A stretch of 64,000 bases of DNA from Colias croceus (taxonomy: Eukaryota; Arthropoda; Insecta; Lepidoptera; Pieridae): the NCBI RefSeq assembly GCF_905220415.1, contig NC_059537.1, forward strand, positions 11,317,593-11,381,592, read 5' to 3'. Below the pieces are notes generated by a model. It was not told the DNA's origin, did not search any database, and saw only the letters and a program-made list of their open reading frames with translations. Every line of letters begins with the position of its first letter. Position 1 is the first letter of the stretch. The translations under genes were made by a program, and so were the position numbers. This document shows, piece after piece, positions 1 to 11,680 of this stretch.

Positions 1-3000
1 ATTTAAACTAGTATATAAGACAACAGCTAAGCAGTCTTTTACCATAGTGCATCAAAATATTCAAGGCTTGGCTAGCAAATTGTTAGAAATAGAATTGTTT
101 CTGAATGATAACAATATTAAAATATTTTGTGTAACAGAACATTGGCTTAAACAATGTCAGTCGTTAGTAAATATTGAAAATTACAAATTAAAGAGTATAT
201 ACTTTAGGACGCAGGCTATTCACGGAGGTTCTGTTATTTTTGTACATGATAGTGTAAAATGTAAAGAACGAACTGACATTGTTAGTCTTTCTGTAGAACG
301 GACCATTGAACTGTCCTGTGTGGAGCTGGAGCGTTATATTATTGTTTGCGTTTATAGACCCCCTTCTAGTGACTATAATATGTTTGAGAAAGTCATGGAA
401 GAAATATTAAAGCGTCTAAGCAGGAGTAAAAAAAAAGTTATAGTATGTGGTGATTTTAATATTGATTTACTTTTACAAACACAAACGGCTACACGAATTG
501 TTAATTTATTTCAGTCATTTAATCTATATAAACTTTTTAACGAACCCACACGAATTACACCTACTTCTGCAACCTGTATTGATAATATATACTGTGACTG
601 CATCTGTTTAGAGAAAAATATTCTCAATACATTGACTTCGGATCACTGTGGCCAGAAAGTAGTTTTTGAATGGGATTGCATACCTACATTTAAAAGGATT
701 AATGTTAGGCCTATAACTAAAAAAGGCATTAATAAATTTAAGAATAATATTAATAAAAACCTGCCCGTACTAAATGATCAATCCTTTCCTAATAGTCCTT
801 GTGAAATGTTTAAAAATCTTTTTAATTTAGTACATAAGGAATTTGAAAAAATATTTAAAGTTAAATCTTTAAATATTACCAAGGATTTACCATTTAGTAA
901 ATGGGCGACAGCTAGTATACATAGGTGCAGGAACATTCTTTATGAATTATATGGTATGAAGCAATATAATAAAGACCCATCTTTTCTTAGTTATGTTAGA
1001 AATTACTCAAAAATTTTTAAAAAAGTTTGTTTTACTGCAAAGCGTTTGTATATCAAAGAAAAAATACGCGACTCTGATAATAAAGTTAAAACAGTTTGGT
1101 CTATTATTAATGGTGAAATGGGTAAAAGCAAATCAAGTAATACCATAAAACTTGTAAATAATGACAGGGTTATTGACAAAAGTGCTGATGTTGCGCTTGC
1201 TTTTGAAGAATTCTTCAGTAGTGTCCCTGCTACTATTACTAATAGTTTAAATTCGTCTTCAGCACTTGCAGAAACCTTTTTGAGAGACCATGTTGCGGGG
1301 TGCAGTACATTATTTGAATTACGACACGTAACTGCTAGTGATATTGTTACTGCCTTTAAGACGCTTAATCTAAAAAATACTTGTGATCTTTGGGGAATGT
1401 CCGTAAATTTAGTTAATAATATAATAGAAAATATTGCGAAAAATTTAGCTTTCATATTTAATAAGTGTTGTGACTATGGTACATTTCCTAATTTACTAAA
1501 GCTTAGTAAAGTTATACCTCTATTTAAGAAGGGCGATCAAGAAGACTGTAACAATTATAGACCTATCTCTATTTTACCAACATTAAGTAAGGTATTCGAG
1601 AAGTTAATATTAAACCAATTGAGTAGTCATTTTGCATCTAATAATTTACTGCACACCAAACAGTTTGGTTTCACAAAGGGGCGCTCAACCACAGATGCTG
1701 GAGTTGCACTTCTAACACATATTTATAAAGCATGGGAAAACTCAAAAAATGCTCTGGGGATATTTTGTGACCTCTCCAAGGCATTTGACTGCGTTGAACA
1801 TTGTACTTTGTTACGTAAACTTAATCACTATGGAATTACAGGAAAAGCCCAGAACCTTATAGCGTCATACCTGCATGATAGGATACAGACTGTAGTTGTT
1901 AATGGAGAACGTTCTAGCGGTGCGTCAATTAACATTGGTGTTCCACAGGGGTCCATTTTAGGTCCCTTCTTGTTCTTGGTATATATCAATGATCTTCCCT
2001 ATTATTTGCAGGATAGGTGTGAAATAGTTCTGTTTGCAGATGATACCTCATTAATTTTTAATGTGGATAGGCATGACCCAAATGTTGACGAAGTGAACAG
2101 TGCTCTTTCACACATATCTGAATGGTTTACTGCCAATAATTTATTATTAAATGCCAAAAAAACCACTTGTGTTGAATTTTTACTTCCTAATGTAAAAAAG
2201 TTGAACAGAGATATTACCTTGAACGGGGAGGTATTGCATCCTACTGAGTCTACTGTATTTCTAGGGTTAACATTGGACGAGAAACTACAGTGGGGAGCCC
2301 ATGTCAACACCGCTGCAGGTAAGCTCAGTTCAGCTGCATATGCAGTCCGAAAAATAAGGCATCTCACCGATGAAGATACGGCTAGATTGGTTTATTTCAG
2401 CTACTTTCATAGCATTATGTCCTATGGAATTCTACTGTGGGGCAAGGCTGCAGATATAGAAACTATATTTATCTTACAGAAAAGAGCCATTCGCTCTATA
2501 TATAATTTGCGTGCTCGGGACTCACTAAGAGATCATTTTAAGAATACTGGTATCCTTACTGTACCATCACAGTATATATTTAATAATATTTTGCATGTTC
2601 ACAAAAACGCCGACTTACACACAAGAGTAGGAGATAGACACGATTATGGCACAAGGAACAGGAATAGAATTGAAATGCCGTTTTTCCGATTAGCTAAAGT
2701 TAAAAATTCATTTATGGGTCAAGGTATACGCTTATACAATAGAATTCCTCTCAATATTAAAGAGTTTAGTAGTTCTAAATTTAAAACTTATATAAAAGGT
2801 GTACTAGTTCAGAGAGCGTACTACAGTATTCAGGAATATATGGACGATAAAGACCCATGGAGGGTTGTCGCGTAAAAGCCACAGGACAGTTCTTTGGCAT
2901 ATTATGATATATTATGTATAAGTTAGATATAAGTTACATATTATGTAATATTGACATGATTTTAAAAGAGCAACTATGGAGTTTCTTGCCGATTCTTCTC

Positions 3001-3123
3001 CATAGATACTGCTTTCCGAATCGGTGGTAAATGTTAAAATACTTATGTAATGACGATTCGAAAGTGCTACTAAATAGTAGTCTAATTGAATAAATGAATG
3101 TTTGAGTTTGAGTTTGAGTTTGA
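1..3123 (+). mobile_element. Jockey/CR1-group LINE, 5' end cut by the window
   Basis: Non-LTR retrotransposon holding one long endonuclease/reverse-transcriptase ORF, then a 3' UTR of about 250 bases that ends in four copies of TTTGAG (about 3100-3123). Short 3' tandem tails of this kind are usual for this LINE group, and the clean tail with an unbroken ORF suggests a young copy. The 5' end, any ORF1 and one side of the target duplication lie outside the window. Clade assignment within Jockey/CR1 is not possible by eye. Confidence 0.85.
2..2875 (+). CDS. LINE ORF2: endonuclease plus reverse transcriptase (5' partial)
   Basis: Encodes the apurinic-like endonuclease and reverse transcriptase that carry out target-primed insertion of the LINE. 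The frame stays open from base 2, so the GTG at 47 is not a real start and the protein is cut by the window edge. Counting from base 47, the endonuclease opens with HQNIQGL and has GDFNID near residue 134 and SDH near residue 204. The RT shows YRPIS near 503, GRST, DLSKAFD, GVPQGSILGP near 631 and the catalytic FADD near 664, followed by LGLTLDEKL and a C-terminal region. There is no stop or frameshift in more than 950 codons, so this copy could be active if its missing 5' part is intact. It is a mobile-element gene, not a host gene. Confidence 0.9.
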   Translation, partial: FKLVYKTTAKQSFTIVHQNIQGLASKLLEIELFLNDNNIKIFCVTEHWLKQCQSLVNIENYKLKSIYFRTQAIHGGSVIFVHDSVKCKERTDIVSLSVERTIELSCVELERYIIVCVYRPPSSDYNMFEKVMEEILKRLSRSKKKVIVCGDFNIDLLLQTQTATRIVNLFQSFNLYKLFNEPTRITPTSATCIDNIYCDCICLEKNILNTLTSDHCGQKVVFEWDCIPTFKRINVRPITKKGINKFKNNINKNLPVLNDQSFPNSPCEMFKNLFNLVHKEFEKIFKVKSLNITKDLPFSKWATASIHRCRNILYELYGMKQYNKDPSFLSYVRNYSKIFKKVCFTAKRLYIKEKIRDSDNKVKTVWSIINGEMGKSKSSNTIKLVNNDRVIDKSADVALAFEEFFSSVPATITNSLNSSSALAETFLRDHVAGCSTLFELRHVTASDIVTAFKTLNLKNTCDLWGMSVNLVNNIIENIAKNLAFIFNKCCDYGTFPNLLKLSKVIPLFKKGDQEDCNNYRPISILPTLSKVFEKLILNQLSSHFASNNLLHTKQFGFTKGRSTTDAGVALLTHIYKAWENSKNALGIFCDLSKAFDCVEHCTLLRKLNHYGITGKAQNLIASYLHDRIQTVVVNGERSSGASINIGVPQGSILGPFLFLVYINDLPYYLQDRCEIVLFADDTSLIFNVDRHDPNVDEVNSALSHISEWFTANNLLLNAKKTTCVEFLLPNVKKLNRDITLNGEVLHPTESTVFLGLTLDEKLQWGAHVNTAAGKLSSAAYAVRKIRHLTDEDTARLVYFSYFHSIMSYGILLWGKAADIETIFILQKRAIRSIYNLRARDSLRDHFKNTGILTVPSQYIFNNILHVHKNADLHTRVGDRHDYGTRNRNRIEMPFFRLAKVKNSFMGQGIRLYNRIPLNIKEFSSSKFKTYIKGVLVQRAYYSIQEYMDDKDPWRVVA

Positions 3124-5405
3124 AATCTGTGCGCCATTTTTTTGCTCTAACTAAGTTTTAAAAATTATTATCTAGTTAGGTACTTACCGATGAAAGTTAT
3201 TCCTTTGCACTTTTCCGTATTATTTGTGCAATATCGTAACACACACGAAGGCATATTTGATGCGATTCACTTTAAAACAAATAAAAAATGAGCGTGCAGT
3301 TAAGCCATATGGCGTATGTTGAGCGAAACATAAGTGATGTAGGCGGTGTCGTCTCCATATGTATATCTCAATGTAGGAAGGATAAAATATTTATCCAACT
3401 CTCTATGTGCGAGTAAATATGTGACTCTTTATCTCAGTATATTGTTTTTGTTATTCTTAATCAGGAATCAAATATTGGACCTCCCGTTTCAAGTACATAC
3501 ATACCTACATACCAATATTAGTAAGGAACTGGAAAATAGATTGTAGAGCACATATTATTCATTGTAATCAAATTAATTAAATTTTCATTTCATTTCAGCC
3601 CGAAATATTAGGACTTATCAAATATAAAAAAAAACTTATGATATAAAAATAAACTTATATCAGGGAGAACGATCTTTGTAAAAAAATTTTGAAAATTTAA
3701 TTAAAGCTAATACAAGATCGATCAAATAAAAAGAAAAATTAAACACCCGATACATTGCGTTTTTTATAAATTCTGATATCGATATTGTAAAGGGTGTTTT
3801 TCCAATTATATGAAATGCTCACCCTTAATATTAAGCATTGTAGTCACTAGTTAGCGTCATAAATGCACGTGAAAGGTTCAAAGCGGTGTGTAATTTTATA
3901 CCATTATCATATTCTAACAGACAAGAAAAATATGCTAGTTCATTATATAAATGAGAACTGGCCATTACCTTTTGTGAATTTAATAAACGATTAATTCGAA
4001 TCAGTTATAATTGAAGGCTTGTAATGTTTGCTTTTCAAGCTCGCATTTAATATTTTTTTATTATAGCCAATCTGAAAATGTTTACGATCGTAGTTAAAAT
4101 TGTCGAGAACTATTTAAGCTATCAATGATTTTAAAAACTTTAACAAATTGAATAGCCGTTTTCAATTGGAAATTTCTGATCAACAATAACTTTTCTAGTA
4201 CCTACCTATACATTTTTAAAAGCCTACATAATATATACTTTCTTTATAATAACATTTCCATGAGTTCATCTATCTTTTTTTCATACTCTATTGATACATA
4301 TATAAGGTAACATCTCTGTTCGCTCCAAATGTGAGTATCCTTTGTACACTTATCACGACGAAAGTAACCACCACTTATTATTCTGCCTCTGGTAGTACCT
4401 TAAATTTGATTTCATTCATGAGCACTCTACATGTGTGGGCGACTCTAAGTGATGTAGGTTCTTATAAGCCGTCAAGCACAGGTGTTACATTACATAGTTA
4501 AGTATTCTATATTACTGGGTAACGTAAAAATAACTGCAGTATTCCAACGTAACTGTAGTTTCTACTGAGTATGGCAGAAGGTGAAGTAATTTCATTGATT
4601 CACACTTTCATTTCAATTATAAAATCGATAGGTAAGAAATTTATGAAGTATTTTCAATTATCTTTTACCTTGTTTTTCTACAGTGTGTATACGACGAGAG
4701 TGTACTTTAGAGGAAGTTGAAGCTTACAGGAAGAGTCTCTCTAACAAGGATAAAAGTGGTTATGGCTATTGCTGATTAATGCCGTATGTCATTTAAAGTG
4801 ATTGTTGCACTTGGATTGCGCTTAGTAAGAAATAATAGAGCAGAAAGTAGCATTTAGCGAGTTTATTCAAATTCAAATATATTAATAGTTTAGAATTTAT
4901 TTTAATATTCTATCCCTTCTACAGAAATCTATAATAAGAAGATGGACAGTTCAGGACTCTACATCTGAAGCGGTCAAACGATCGAAGGTGGTCTACCAAA
5001 CTCGACCGTATCAATCAAAGCACGCATTAAGATAAATTACAGTACATTTCAAACACTTGAGCGTCTGTTCACATTTCAATAGTTATGAGAGCTTAAGAGG
5101 GGAAGGTGTGCGCCGGCGCCACCACCGGCGCTTTGTCGGCTCGAGTTAAGGAGAAAAGTAATACCTATAAAGTGTTATCGCGTGTATCTTGTATTGAGTT
5201 CTGGGCAGGATTATTGATAAAAAGATAGAGAGTACTTATAATACTTTAGACCAGCGTGCTTAGTGACCGATAGCATTGGATTTAAACCTTAAATGCTACC
5301 CAAATTTTATGGAGTTCCTGGTCAATATTAGTTTATATAAAAAATATTGAGATGCTAGTAGGAACTTATAACACTTTAAGATAAGCGAGTTGTATACATT
5401 TTTAA
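3124..5405. other. Intergenic AT-rich DNA, no gene seen
   Basis: No long open frame and no recognisable RNA gene. Short GC-rich inverted patch near 5108-5135 (gcgccggcg / ccaccggcg). Otherwise unremarkable. Confidence 0.5.
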
Positions 5406-5409
5406 ATAA

Positions 5410-5530
5410 TATAAAAAAATCGATCATGATTAGGAATTCGAATTCGCGTCTTTCCACAAATTCGGGTCGGACGCCTGACCAATTCGGCCACTCGTGATCC
5501 CGCCAGAGCAATCGAATTGATTCTATTCTT
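5410..5530 (-). repeat. tRNA-derived SINE (copy 1)
   Basis: On the minus strand a head beginning 'cgattgctctggcgggatcac' is followed by an A-box-like stretch (TGGCCGAATTGG) and a B-box-like stretch (GAATTCGAATTC), then an A-rich tail near 5410. The order and spacing match a tRNA-derived pol III SINE promoter. The same head, box order and tail occur at 44750-44836. Confidence 0.6.
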
Positions 5531-5534
5531 TCAG

Positions 5535-8010
5535 TTTTGTGCCTAAGGGACACACGCATAATCAAGTCCAGATAACAATAGCATTGGTTTGAAACCCAAT
5601 AAGCAACCTACTAGCCAAAACCATTGCTTTTACATCTGTGATATTTCAGTAGCGTTAAATAATAACGAGAAGAAAACCTTGATAACATATTCTGTATCAT
5701 TAATTTATAAGTCTACTTCTCCCCGCAGGGACACAGGCCACCTGTAAAGGATTAGGCTATAATCCATCATGCTGGCAAAGTAAGGGTTCGTAGACGTCAC
5801 ATGTCTAAAAACTTTTTGTTTGTGTCATATACCACGCTTGTGACGCAGTTTTTCTTCGTCATTTGCACATATAGGCAAAGTGCGTTAAAAAAATCGTATA
5901 TTTTGTATAACTTATTTAGAATTTTATACTTTAAAAAATTGTGTCACATTTTTTATTAAATGTTTGTTACAGTTAAAACCCGTTTTAGTCACAACGCGTT
6001 TTAACTGAAGATTGCCAATAAATATATAAAGCTGGCCTAGCGCTCCCGAGCTGAGTAAATCCTTATTTTTCTTAATCCATGCGAACTAAAATATCAAAAA
6101 TTTGGGTTCAAAAATAAATTATAATTGGGTAATTAGTCCATGATCAGTTTAATAAAGAACAATTTGCGGAATAAACTCTACCCAAAATTATTCATCTTAC
6201 AACATTTTAGTGATTAAATACGTCTGAAACTGAGCATTATTATAAAGTTCTTTAACTAAAAGTTGCTTCTTGTGAAATTAAATCGGATAATATTTGTTTA
6301 ATTATCAAAATATTAATCATGAAACATTTGCTTGAGTTCAGAGTTTAAATAAACATTTTAATGTTCTGAATTTCAATTAAATGTTATTTTATTAAAACTT
6401 TTGGACCTCATATTACTTATAAATTTTGATGTGCCTTATATAAAAATCATATTGGTTATTTTAACTTTAAAAAATACAAACTTGTATAAGTACTTATTAA
6501 AAGGAAAAAGCACCCTTTACGCACATAGTTTTTTAGTTCTACATAAATAACTTTGAAACGTACTATACGAATACCGAAAGTATACCTAATACAGATATTT
6601 TTTTAGAAAAATCCATATGTTGCCCATGTTGATCCTAAAAATCAGACACAAAAAGATATCTCCAATGATTTTAATACGACTACACCGCAGAGCGTGTAGC
6701 ATACCTTTTCCCCACAGTCGGGTAACATACACCCTACGCAACCTTCAGTAGTATAGCCTATTAATATAGAGGTTCCACAGGCTGTGAGGCGTGACGTGCA
6801 AGCCGTGAATACGTTACATGGGTCAACGCGCCGCTCTTGTTCAACGCGCGTGTGATATAGCCTTTATCATTTAACGTAAACTGGAACGCGTTTTTTATTG
6901 TTTTCAAAGGCTTGGGTCAAGCTGCGACGTGTATGGTTGGAATTAAGCCGCCTTTCGTAGAGCTAGACTTGATCTGTAGCAGAAGTAAGATACCGTTCTG
7001 CTTTTAGTATATAATATTTATAAGCGTGTAGTATGTGTGGATTTATGAAGTGACTATTTTCTAGCATTATTACAGTGATGAATGATTGTTTGAATAAAAG
7101 AAATAGTGATAAAATTTTAGCTCCAATATGCTAATGTAAACAGATCATAACCAAAGCATTCTATATGCATGTTGAGTACAGATGTACTTCATATTCTCAA
7201 ACAATATGAAACAATCAAAGATTACTAGAGGGTGATCACGAACGAGATTGATTCCATCTTACGATGGATGTCTGTCTGATACAGTAGGTAGTCTTTAACT
7301 TATATGTTCCCTTCTAAGATTTTCCTTTTCTATTTCCTATTTCAGCTTTAGGTTCAACAGAAATCAAATTAGAAAAACTTCAGTAAACAACTAACTAGAT
7401 TAATAGAAATCTGGGAATATTTGGGTACTAAAAGCTTAGGCTTCATAACAGTTATTAACAAGATTAAACAAGGGAGAACTTTATCGAAGATTCAATACGG
7501 ATTTCACAGAATTTTGAACCTATTTATCAGTAAACAGGATATCGCAATAATGAAGTTCTGAAGTTTTTGAGAGGTTATTAGTGAAATACGATTAAAGTTC
7601 AAGGGTATGTTTGTTTGTGTATTATAGATGATTAAATAAATCTATTGAGGCACAAAATCCACTTATGTATTGAGAGCATTATTGTAAAAAATGTTGTGTA
7701 TTTTTATACGAAAATTATATAATATGTACGTAATATTGTTGGAATACGAGCAGTGCAGGTGACTTAGTATTTTAATCGAAAATGACTCTACGACGAGCAT
7801 GCAAGAAATAAATATTTTTAACAGTTAATCTGCACATTATCCACATCACCACCGGTCAAAACGGTGAAAAAAAACGTCAACGTCAACGTCACACACGTTG
7901 TGGAATATGGCTAAGAAAATAGTAATTTCAGTTATCTTAAGTATCTGATATTTGTGTTACCTTTTACTTATATACTTATATATATTTGTGTTACCTTTTA
8001 CTTATACACT
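5535..8010. other. Intergenic DNA, no gene seen
   Basis: No supportable coding sequence. A less AT-rich patch at about 6690-6960 has several CG-containing words and could be conserved non-coding sequence, but nothing identifies it. A short (aacgtc)3 run lies near 7875. Confidence 0.4.
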
Positions 8011-8011
8011 T

Positions 8012-8191
8012 ACTAGCGGTCCGCCCCGGCTTCGCCCGTGGTACGTATTTCGCAATAAAAAGTAGCCTATGTCCTTTCTCGGGTAACAAAATATCTCCAT
8101 ACCAAATTTCATGCAAATTGGTTCAGTGGTTTAGGCATGATTGAGTAACAGACAGACAGAGTTACTTTCGCATTTATAATATTAGTATGGA
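8012..8191 (+). repeat. Lepidopteran 'ttcgcccg' SINE-like repeat
   Basis: Opens with actagcggtccgccccggc, contains a 'ccaaatttcatgcaaattggttcagtgg'-type core and ends with acagacagagttactttcgc followed by ttataatattagta. The opening block reappears inverted at the ends of the tandem pair 58543-58878. It lies immediately before a copy of the LINE-derived family. Confidence 0.6.
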
Positions 8192-8854
8192 TATATACTT
8201 ATATATATTTGTGTTACCTTATACTTATATATATATATAGATATCTCCATGGGCACTATGTTGATCAAACGTGCCATATAGTTAGTAATTATTTGATCCG
8301 TTTTCACTTGTTGATCCGGTTGGTATTTGTGGATCCATTGCCACACCACCGTCCGTATGTGGATCCGAACGGAGCCACAAGTGTCACCATCAGTAATAAT
8401 AATAATTACGGGCTTTTTATACAAATCCACCTTTTTTGCGTTTTAGCTCTTGTTGATCCGATTCAAATGAGCCAATCAGAGCCCACCGAGCTCAGCCATT
8501 GGTCGCTTGCGGCCTTAGCCATTTGAAGGTTTAAAGACATTTATTCCCGTTATAGAAACGTATGTTGCCGTTCGCCTTCCATAATTTGTTCGGATCTTCG
8601 GGAGGGCAAGATAGCTAGCTCGTCTATTAGGATAGTGGCGATTTGATGTTGAGAATATAATATTTGTATTTATGTTTTTATGTAGCGCTTTGCGGATGAA
8701 CATACACGTATTATAAAAGTATAATTGTTTTAAATTCATTATTTTAGTGTCGTCGTAGATTTTTTTTAGTTAAAAAAGGATAGTAAAAGATAGTTTTAAT
8801 GATTTTATTTTGTAAAATTTGGAGTGGCGCTAATTTATTTTTGTAAGCACTCCC

Positions 8855-9070
8855 CTATAATTCTATTAAATACATTAGGTGCGGCTTTACTAACGTGTTG
8901 TAGATGGTGTGGCGTAATTTATGAGGAATGCAAGAAGTAATATTACGCAGAGATCTAAGAAGTGTTGATAATTTATTTTTTAGGTGGTCGATGTGATGAT
9001 TCCATTTTAGAGAGCTGTCGATTCGCAAACCTAGTAGATCGGGAGCCATTGACACAAAATTTCGAGTCAT
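8855..9070 (-). pseudogene. RT C-terminal fragment of the LINE-derived family
   Basis: Encodes a piece from LRIDSSLKWNHHIDHLKNKL to MYLIE, the conserved region downstream of the RT palm in Jockey/CR1-group LINEs. The same segment follows the palm in the copy at 29862-30167 (there LRIGSSLKWNYHIDHLKNKL). No catalytic motif remains in this copy, so it is a remnant. Confidence 0.75.
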
Positions 9071-9429
9071 TTGTAACAGGATGGCGGTTCTACAGGGGTC
9101 TTAGTACGCAATGACAGAAAGAAAAATGATGGTGTGAACGCTGGTACCGGCGGCTTAGTCGCGTGGGCGTTAGTCAAACTCGTCGGAAAAATAGCGAAAG
9201 TCAAACGATTTGTAACACAAAAATTTTAGAATTTACCGATAGCCCATAAAAAAGATGTAGACGGTAGTGTCATGCCATACTTTTCCGGTGTGACATAAAG
9301 CCCGCCATACCGACGCGAATGCGTTGATTTAAAAAAAAACAATTCAACCATTGTATTGTGCAATTCAAATCGTATACTTTTATTTTCTTAATCATTTACT
9401 TTGTATCCTTTATCATTAGTCACTAAAAT

Positions 9430-9600
9430 TTATTTTGTTAACTTGCCAAATATAATGTAACATGGAATTTGCAAGGGAAGGCACTGCCTTCTGAGATATA
9501 GGAATTACCTAGTTCAGAAGGCAGAGCAATATTGTAATGTTATATTTGAAGTTACTAATAAATTTTATTTTATTTATTATTTTATTGGTACCAGGCTAAC
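9430..9600. repeat. Hairpin-bearing repeat, probable LINE 3' UTR remnant
   Basis: Holds an inverted repeat (cactgccttctgag near 9482 and ttcagaaggcagag near 9512), then an 'aataaattttattttattta' tail. The layout resembles the structured 3' UTR at 16300-16496. It lies within the foreign stretch of copy A. Confidence 0.4.
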
Positions 9601-10115
9601 TTTTGCACAGGTAACCATCGTCGAATCGAATTTACGAAAATCGCCATGCATCGCCATACTTTTCAGACGATTCTAAATGGTCGCCATACCGCCGAAATGA
9701 TTTTGTTTAATTGAATGAAATGTTGAAATGAATGTTTAATTGAATGAATTTTGTTTACTATTTGTTCATTTGAGCATACATATTTTTCAAATAATGTACT
9801 AATACGGCTCAACTCCGACCGAATATCCTTCATATCATCATTACATCTGCAATCTTGTTCTAGCGGTTGTTTCCGTTTTCTGTACGTAATTTAAGTATCA
9901 GTTGGCGTAGAACTCGTAGAAAACGAACTTAGCTTCGATAGATCGGGATGCGATCCACCGGGATACCCACTGCACCACTGCTGGTTAAACGTGTTGGCGA
10001 TCTGCGTACACTCATATTTACTCCGCAATGGATAATTTGTGTAAGAATATGAGTCGTCATTTGTTTTTGACCTAAATCTAACATTTTAATTATTTTATCA
10101 GATTGATATCAGAAT

Positions 10116-10849
10116 CAGGGCAAAGGCGAACGCTACACGTCAATAAATATTATGATAATTATCTTGATATTTACTGATGTATCTTGGGAGGGATCACAGC
10201 ACACCCTACTTACACCATCAATACGTATCGCGTCAGTACTGAAACGTTCTTTGTATGAGCCAGACGTGATGACGGCAAGATAAATATTGCGATGTAGGTC
10301 CTGGGATCAGATCACAAGGAGTTCCAGAAATCCAGCGATATACAGGGTTAGTTCTCAATGACCGGCCAAATTTTCAGAAATGGTTCAGAATCGATAACAT
10401 TTTAGAACTAATGAAAAAAAAACTTTTTTTTTAATTAGATTTCATTCCTGTCCACCACTAAAAAGCGAACGTGTGGACATTACAAAAGCAACAATTCAGT
10501 TCAACAACCTAGATAGGTAGAAGTTAGCACACACATAAATTTGGCAATGCGCGCACGCACACAAGTGCATTGATTCTGGGGGTGTTTACGATTTAGGAAA
10601 TTTTTAAGACATTTTCAAATGAATGCTATTATTTTTATTTAATTTTATTCGACAATAATGTTTCAAATGCACCTTTGGTTTAATATCTAGATCTTAATTT
10701 TAAGTTTTGGCTGGTCATTGAAAACTAACCCTGTATTGTGATCCGTCAATACACTACCCTACACGTCAATAAATATCGTAATCCGATAGTAAATATTGAC
10801 GGATCACAATATGGATCTTACGTGTAGCGTTCGCCAAAGAGTTGCCCTG
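10116..10849. mobile_element. DNA-transposon remnant nested in the LINE-derived 5' module
   Basis: Ends begin CAGGGCAA and share GGCGAACGCTACACGT as terminal inverted repeats, offset by a few bases. The related copy at 21359-21702 has the same ends, so this element was present before the host copies spread. It also contains an inner inverted pair, attgtgatccgtcaata and its complement, either side of about 10770. Confidence 0.55.
10343..10733. mobile_element. TA-flanked MITE with empty site known
   Basis: Terminal inverted repeats start CAGGGTTAGTT and continue to about 28 bases (caatgaccggccaaa at left, the complement at right). TA flanks both ends. The sister copy near 21586 reads straight through as agcgatatattgtg, which is the precise empty site with one TA. 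Behaviour fits a Tc1/mariner-type non-autonomous element; the superfamily is inferred from the TA duplication. Confidence 0.8.
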
Positions 10850-11087
10850 ATTCAAGAGGTAGGTTGTTATTTGTAGGCTGCATACTACTTGAGAATTATC
10901 ACCGTCACTGTATGACGAAAGGTTCGTCCAAATCTATCTTTTTAGGGTTCCGTATTTTTAGTTTCACAACGTTTTCTATAAGTTTCAATTGAATTACGGT
11001 CGACTTCTTCAACTTCCATAAAACTCAGGAGATTTTTTGCTAGCCCTAATTTCATATCCCCATGTCAATGTCATGCAAGTGCATATA

Positions 11088-11500
11088 AATGGAACAGATC
11101 AACATACGACTTATGATTTGGTATATAAAACGGAGTCAAGAAGTGTTTGAGCATTTCAAAATTTGAACCGTTACGGAGTCGAGTTCGTCTAGTCTAGGCG
11201 GATTTAGCAATGTATGGAACATTACCTAACTGTAATATGTTTGTGTACGGAGCCAACAAATACTGTAGTGTTTACGAAAAATTAATCTACGTTACTTAAT
11301 ATACAGTTTCGTTTTGTCGGATCAAATAAAGCTGTAATTTTGATAATATAAATGGATCTGATCAACATACGACTTTGGATTTGGTATATAAAACGGAGCC
11401 AACAAGTGTTTATGGGTTTCTGAATTTCGGCCGTTACGGAGTCGATTCAGTTCGAGGTCTTAGCAATAAAAATGTTGAGTATATCAATTTCTCCATGAAT
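11088..11500. promoter_or_regulatory. Tandem TATA-bearing units in the LINE-derived 5' module
   Basis: Two diverged direct units start near 11090 and 11352. Each has gatcaacatacgactt, then ggtatataaaacggag, then gttacggagtcga. The plus strand carries TATATAAAA; the reverse complement, in the element's sense, carries TTTTATATA. Repeated 5' units act as promoters in some LINEs, so a promoter role is plausible but inferred. Confidence 0.4.
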
Positions 11501-11641
11501 ACGTTTGGCAACGTCGCCCAAATATTTGCGCCGTTGCCACTCCGGGCAAGATCTATGCAACCGGAGTCGAGTAATAAGGGGGAAAAGGTGGAGTCGGCAA
11601 TGCACGGCAGTCGGGCTGGATCAACTTAGTGCCCAGGTTGG

Positions 11642-11649
<8 letters not shown>

Positions 11650-11680
<31 letters not shown>

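Larger units (their letters stand above)
8240..11645 (-). mobile_element. Internally deleted LINE-derived element with terminal inverted repeats (copy A)
   Basis: Read on the minus strand, it starts at 11645 with a GC-richer 5' module, enters the start of ORF1 near 10000, loses most of ORF1 and RT, resumes in the RT C-terminus (9070-8855) and ends with a 3' UTR at 8240. About 700 bases of unrelated DNA (9071-9757) fill the gap. The two ends carry GGGCACTAAGTTGATC and the inverted GGGCACTATGTTGATC. Both flanks are (TA)n. A DNA element, itself carrying a MITE, is nested in the 5' module. Confidence 0.7.

Noticed and set aside
1003..1455. 150-codon minus ORF opposite the first LINE
   Set aside because: Antisense shadow of the RT-coding frame.
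5410..5530. A genuine tRNA gene
   Set aside because: A- and B-box-like words exist, but no cloverleaf with acceptor and anticodon stems can be folded; it is SINE-like.
8182..8526. ORFs on both strands of the 3' UTR of the LINE-derived family (also at 16755 and 30447)
   Set aside because: Repeated non-coding UTR; the frames are open by chance and differ in ends between copies.
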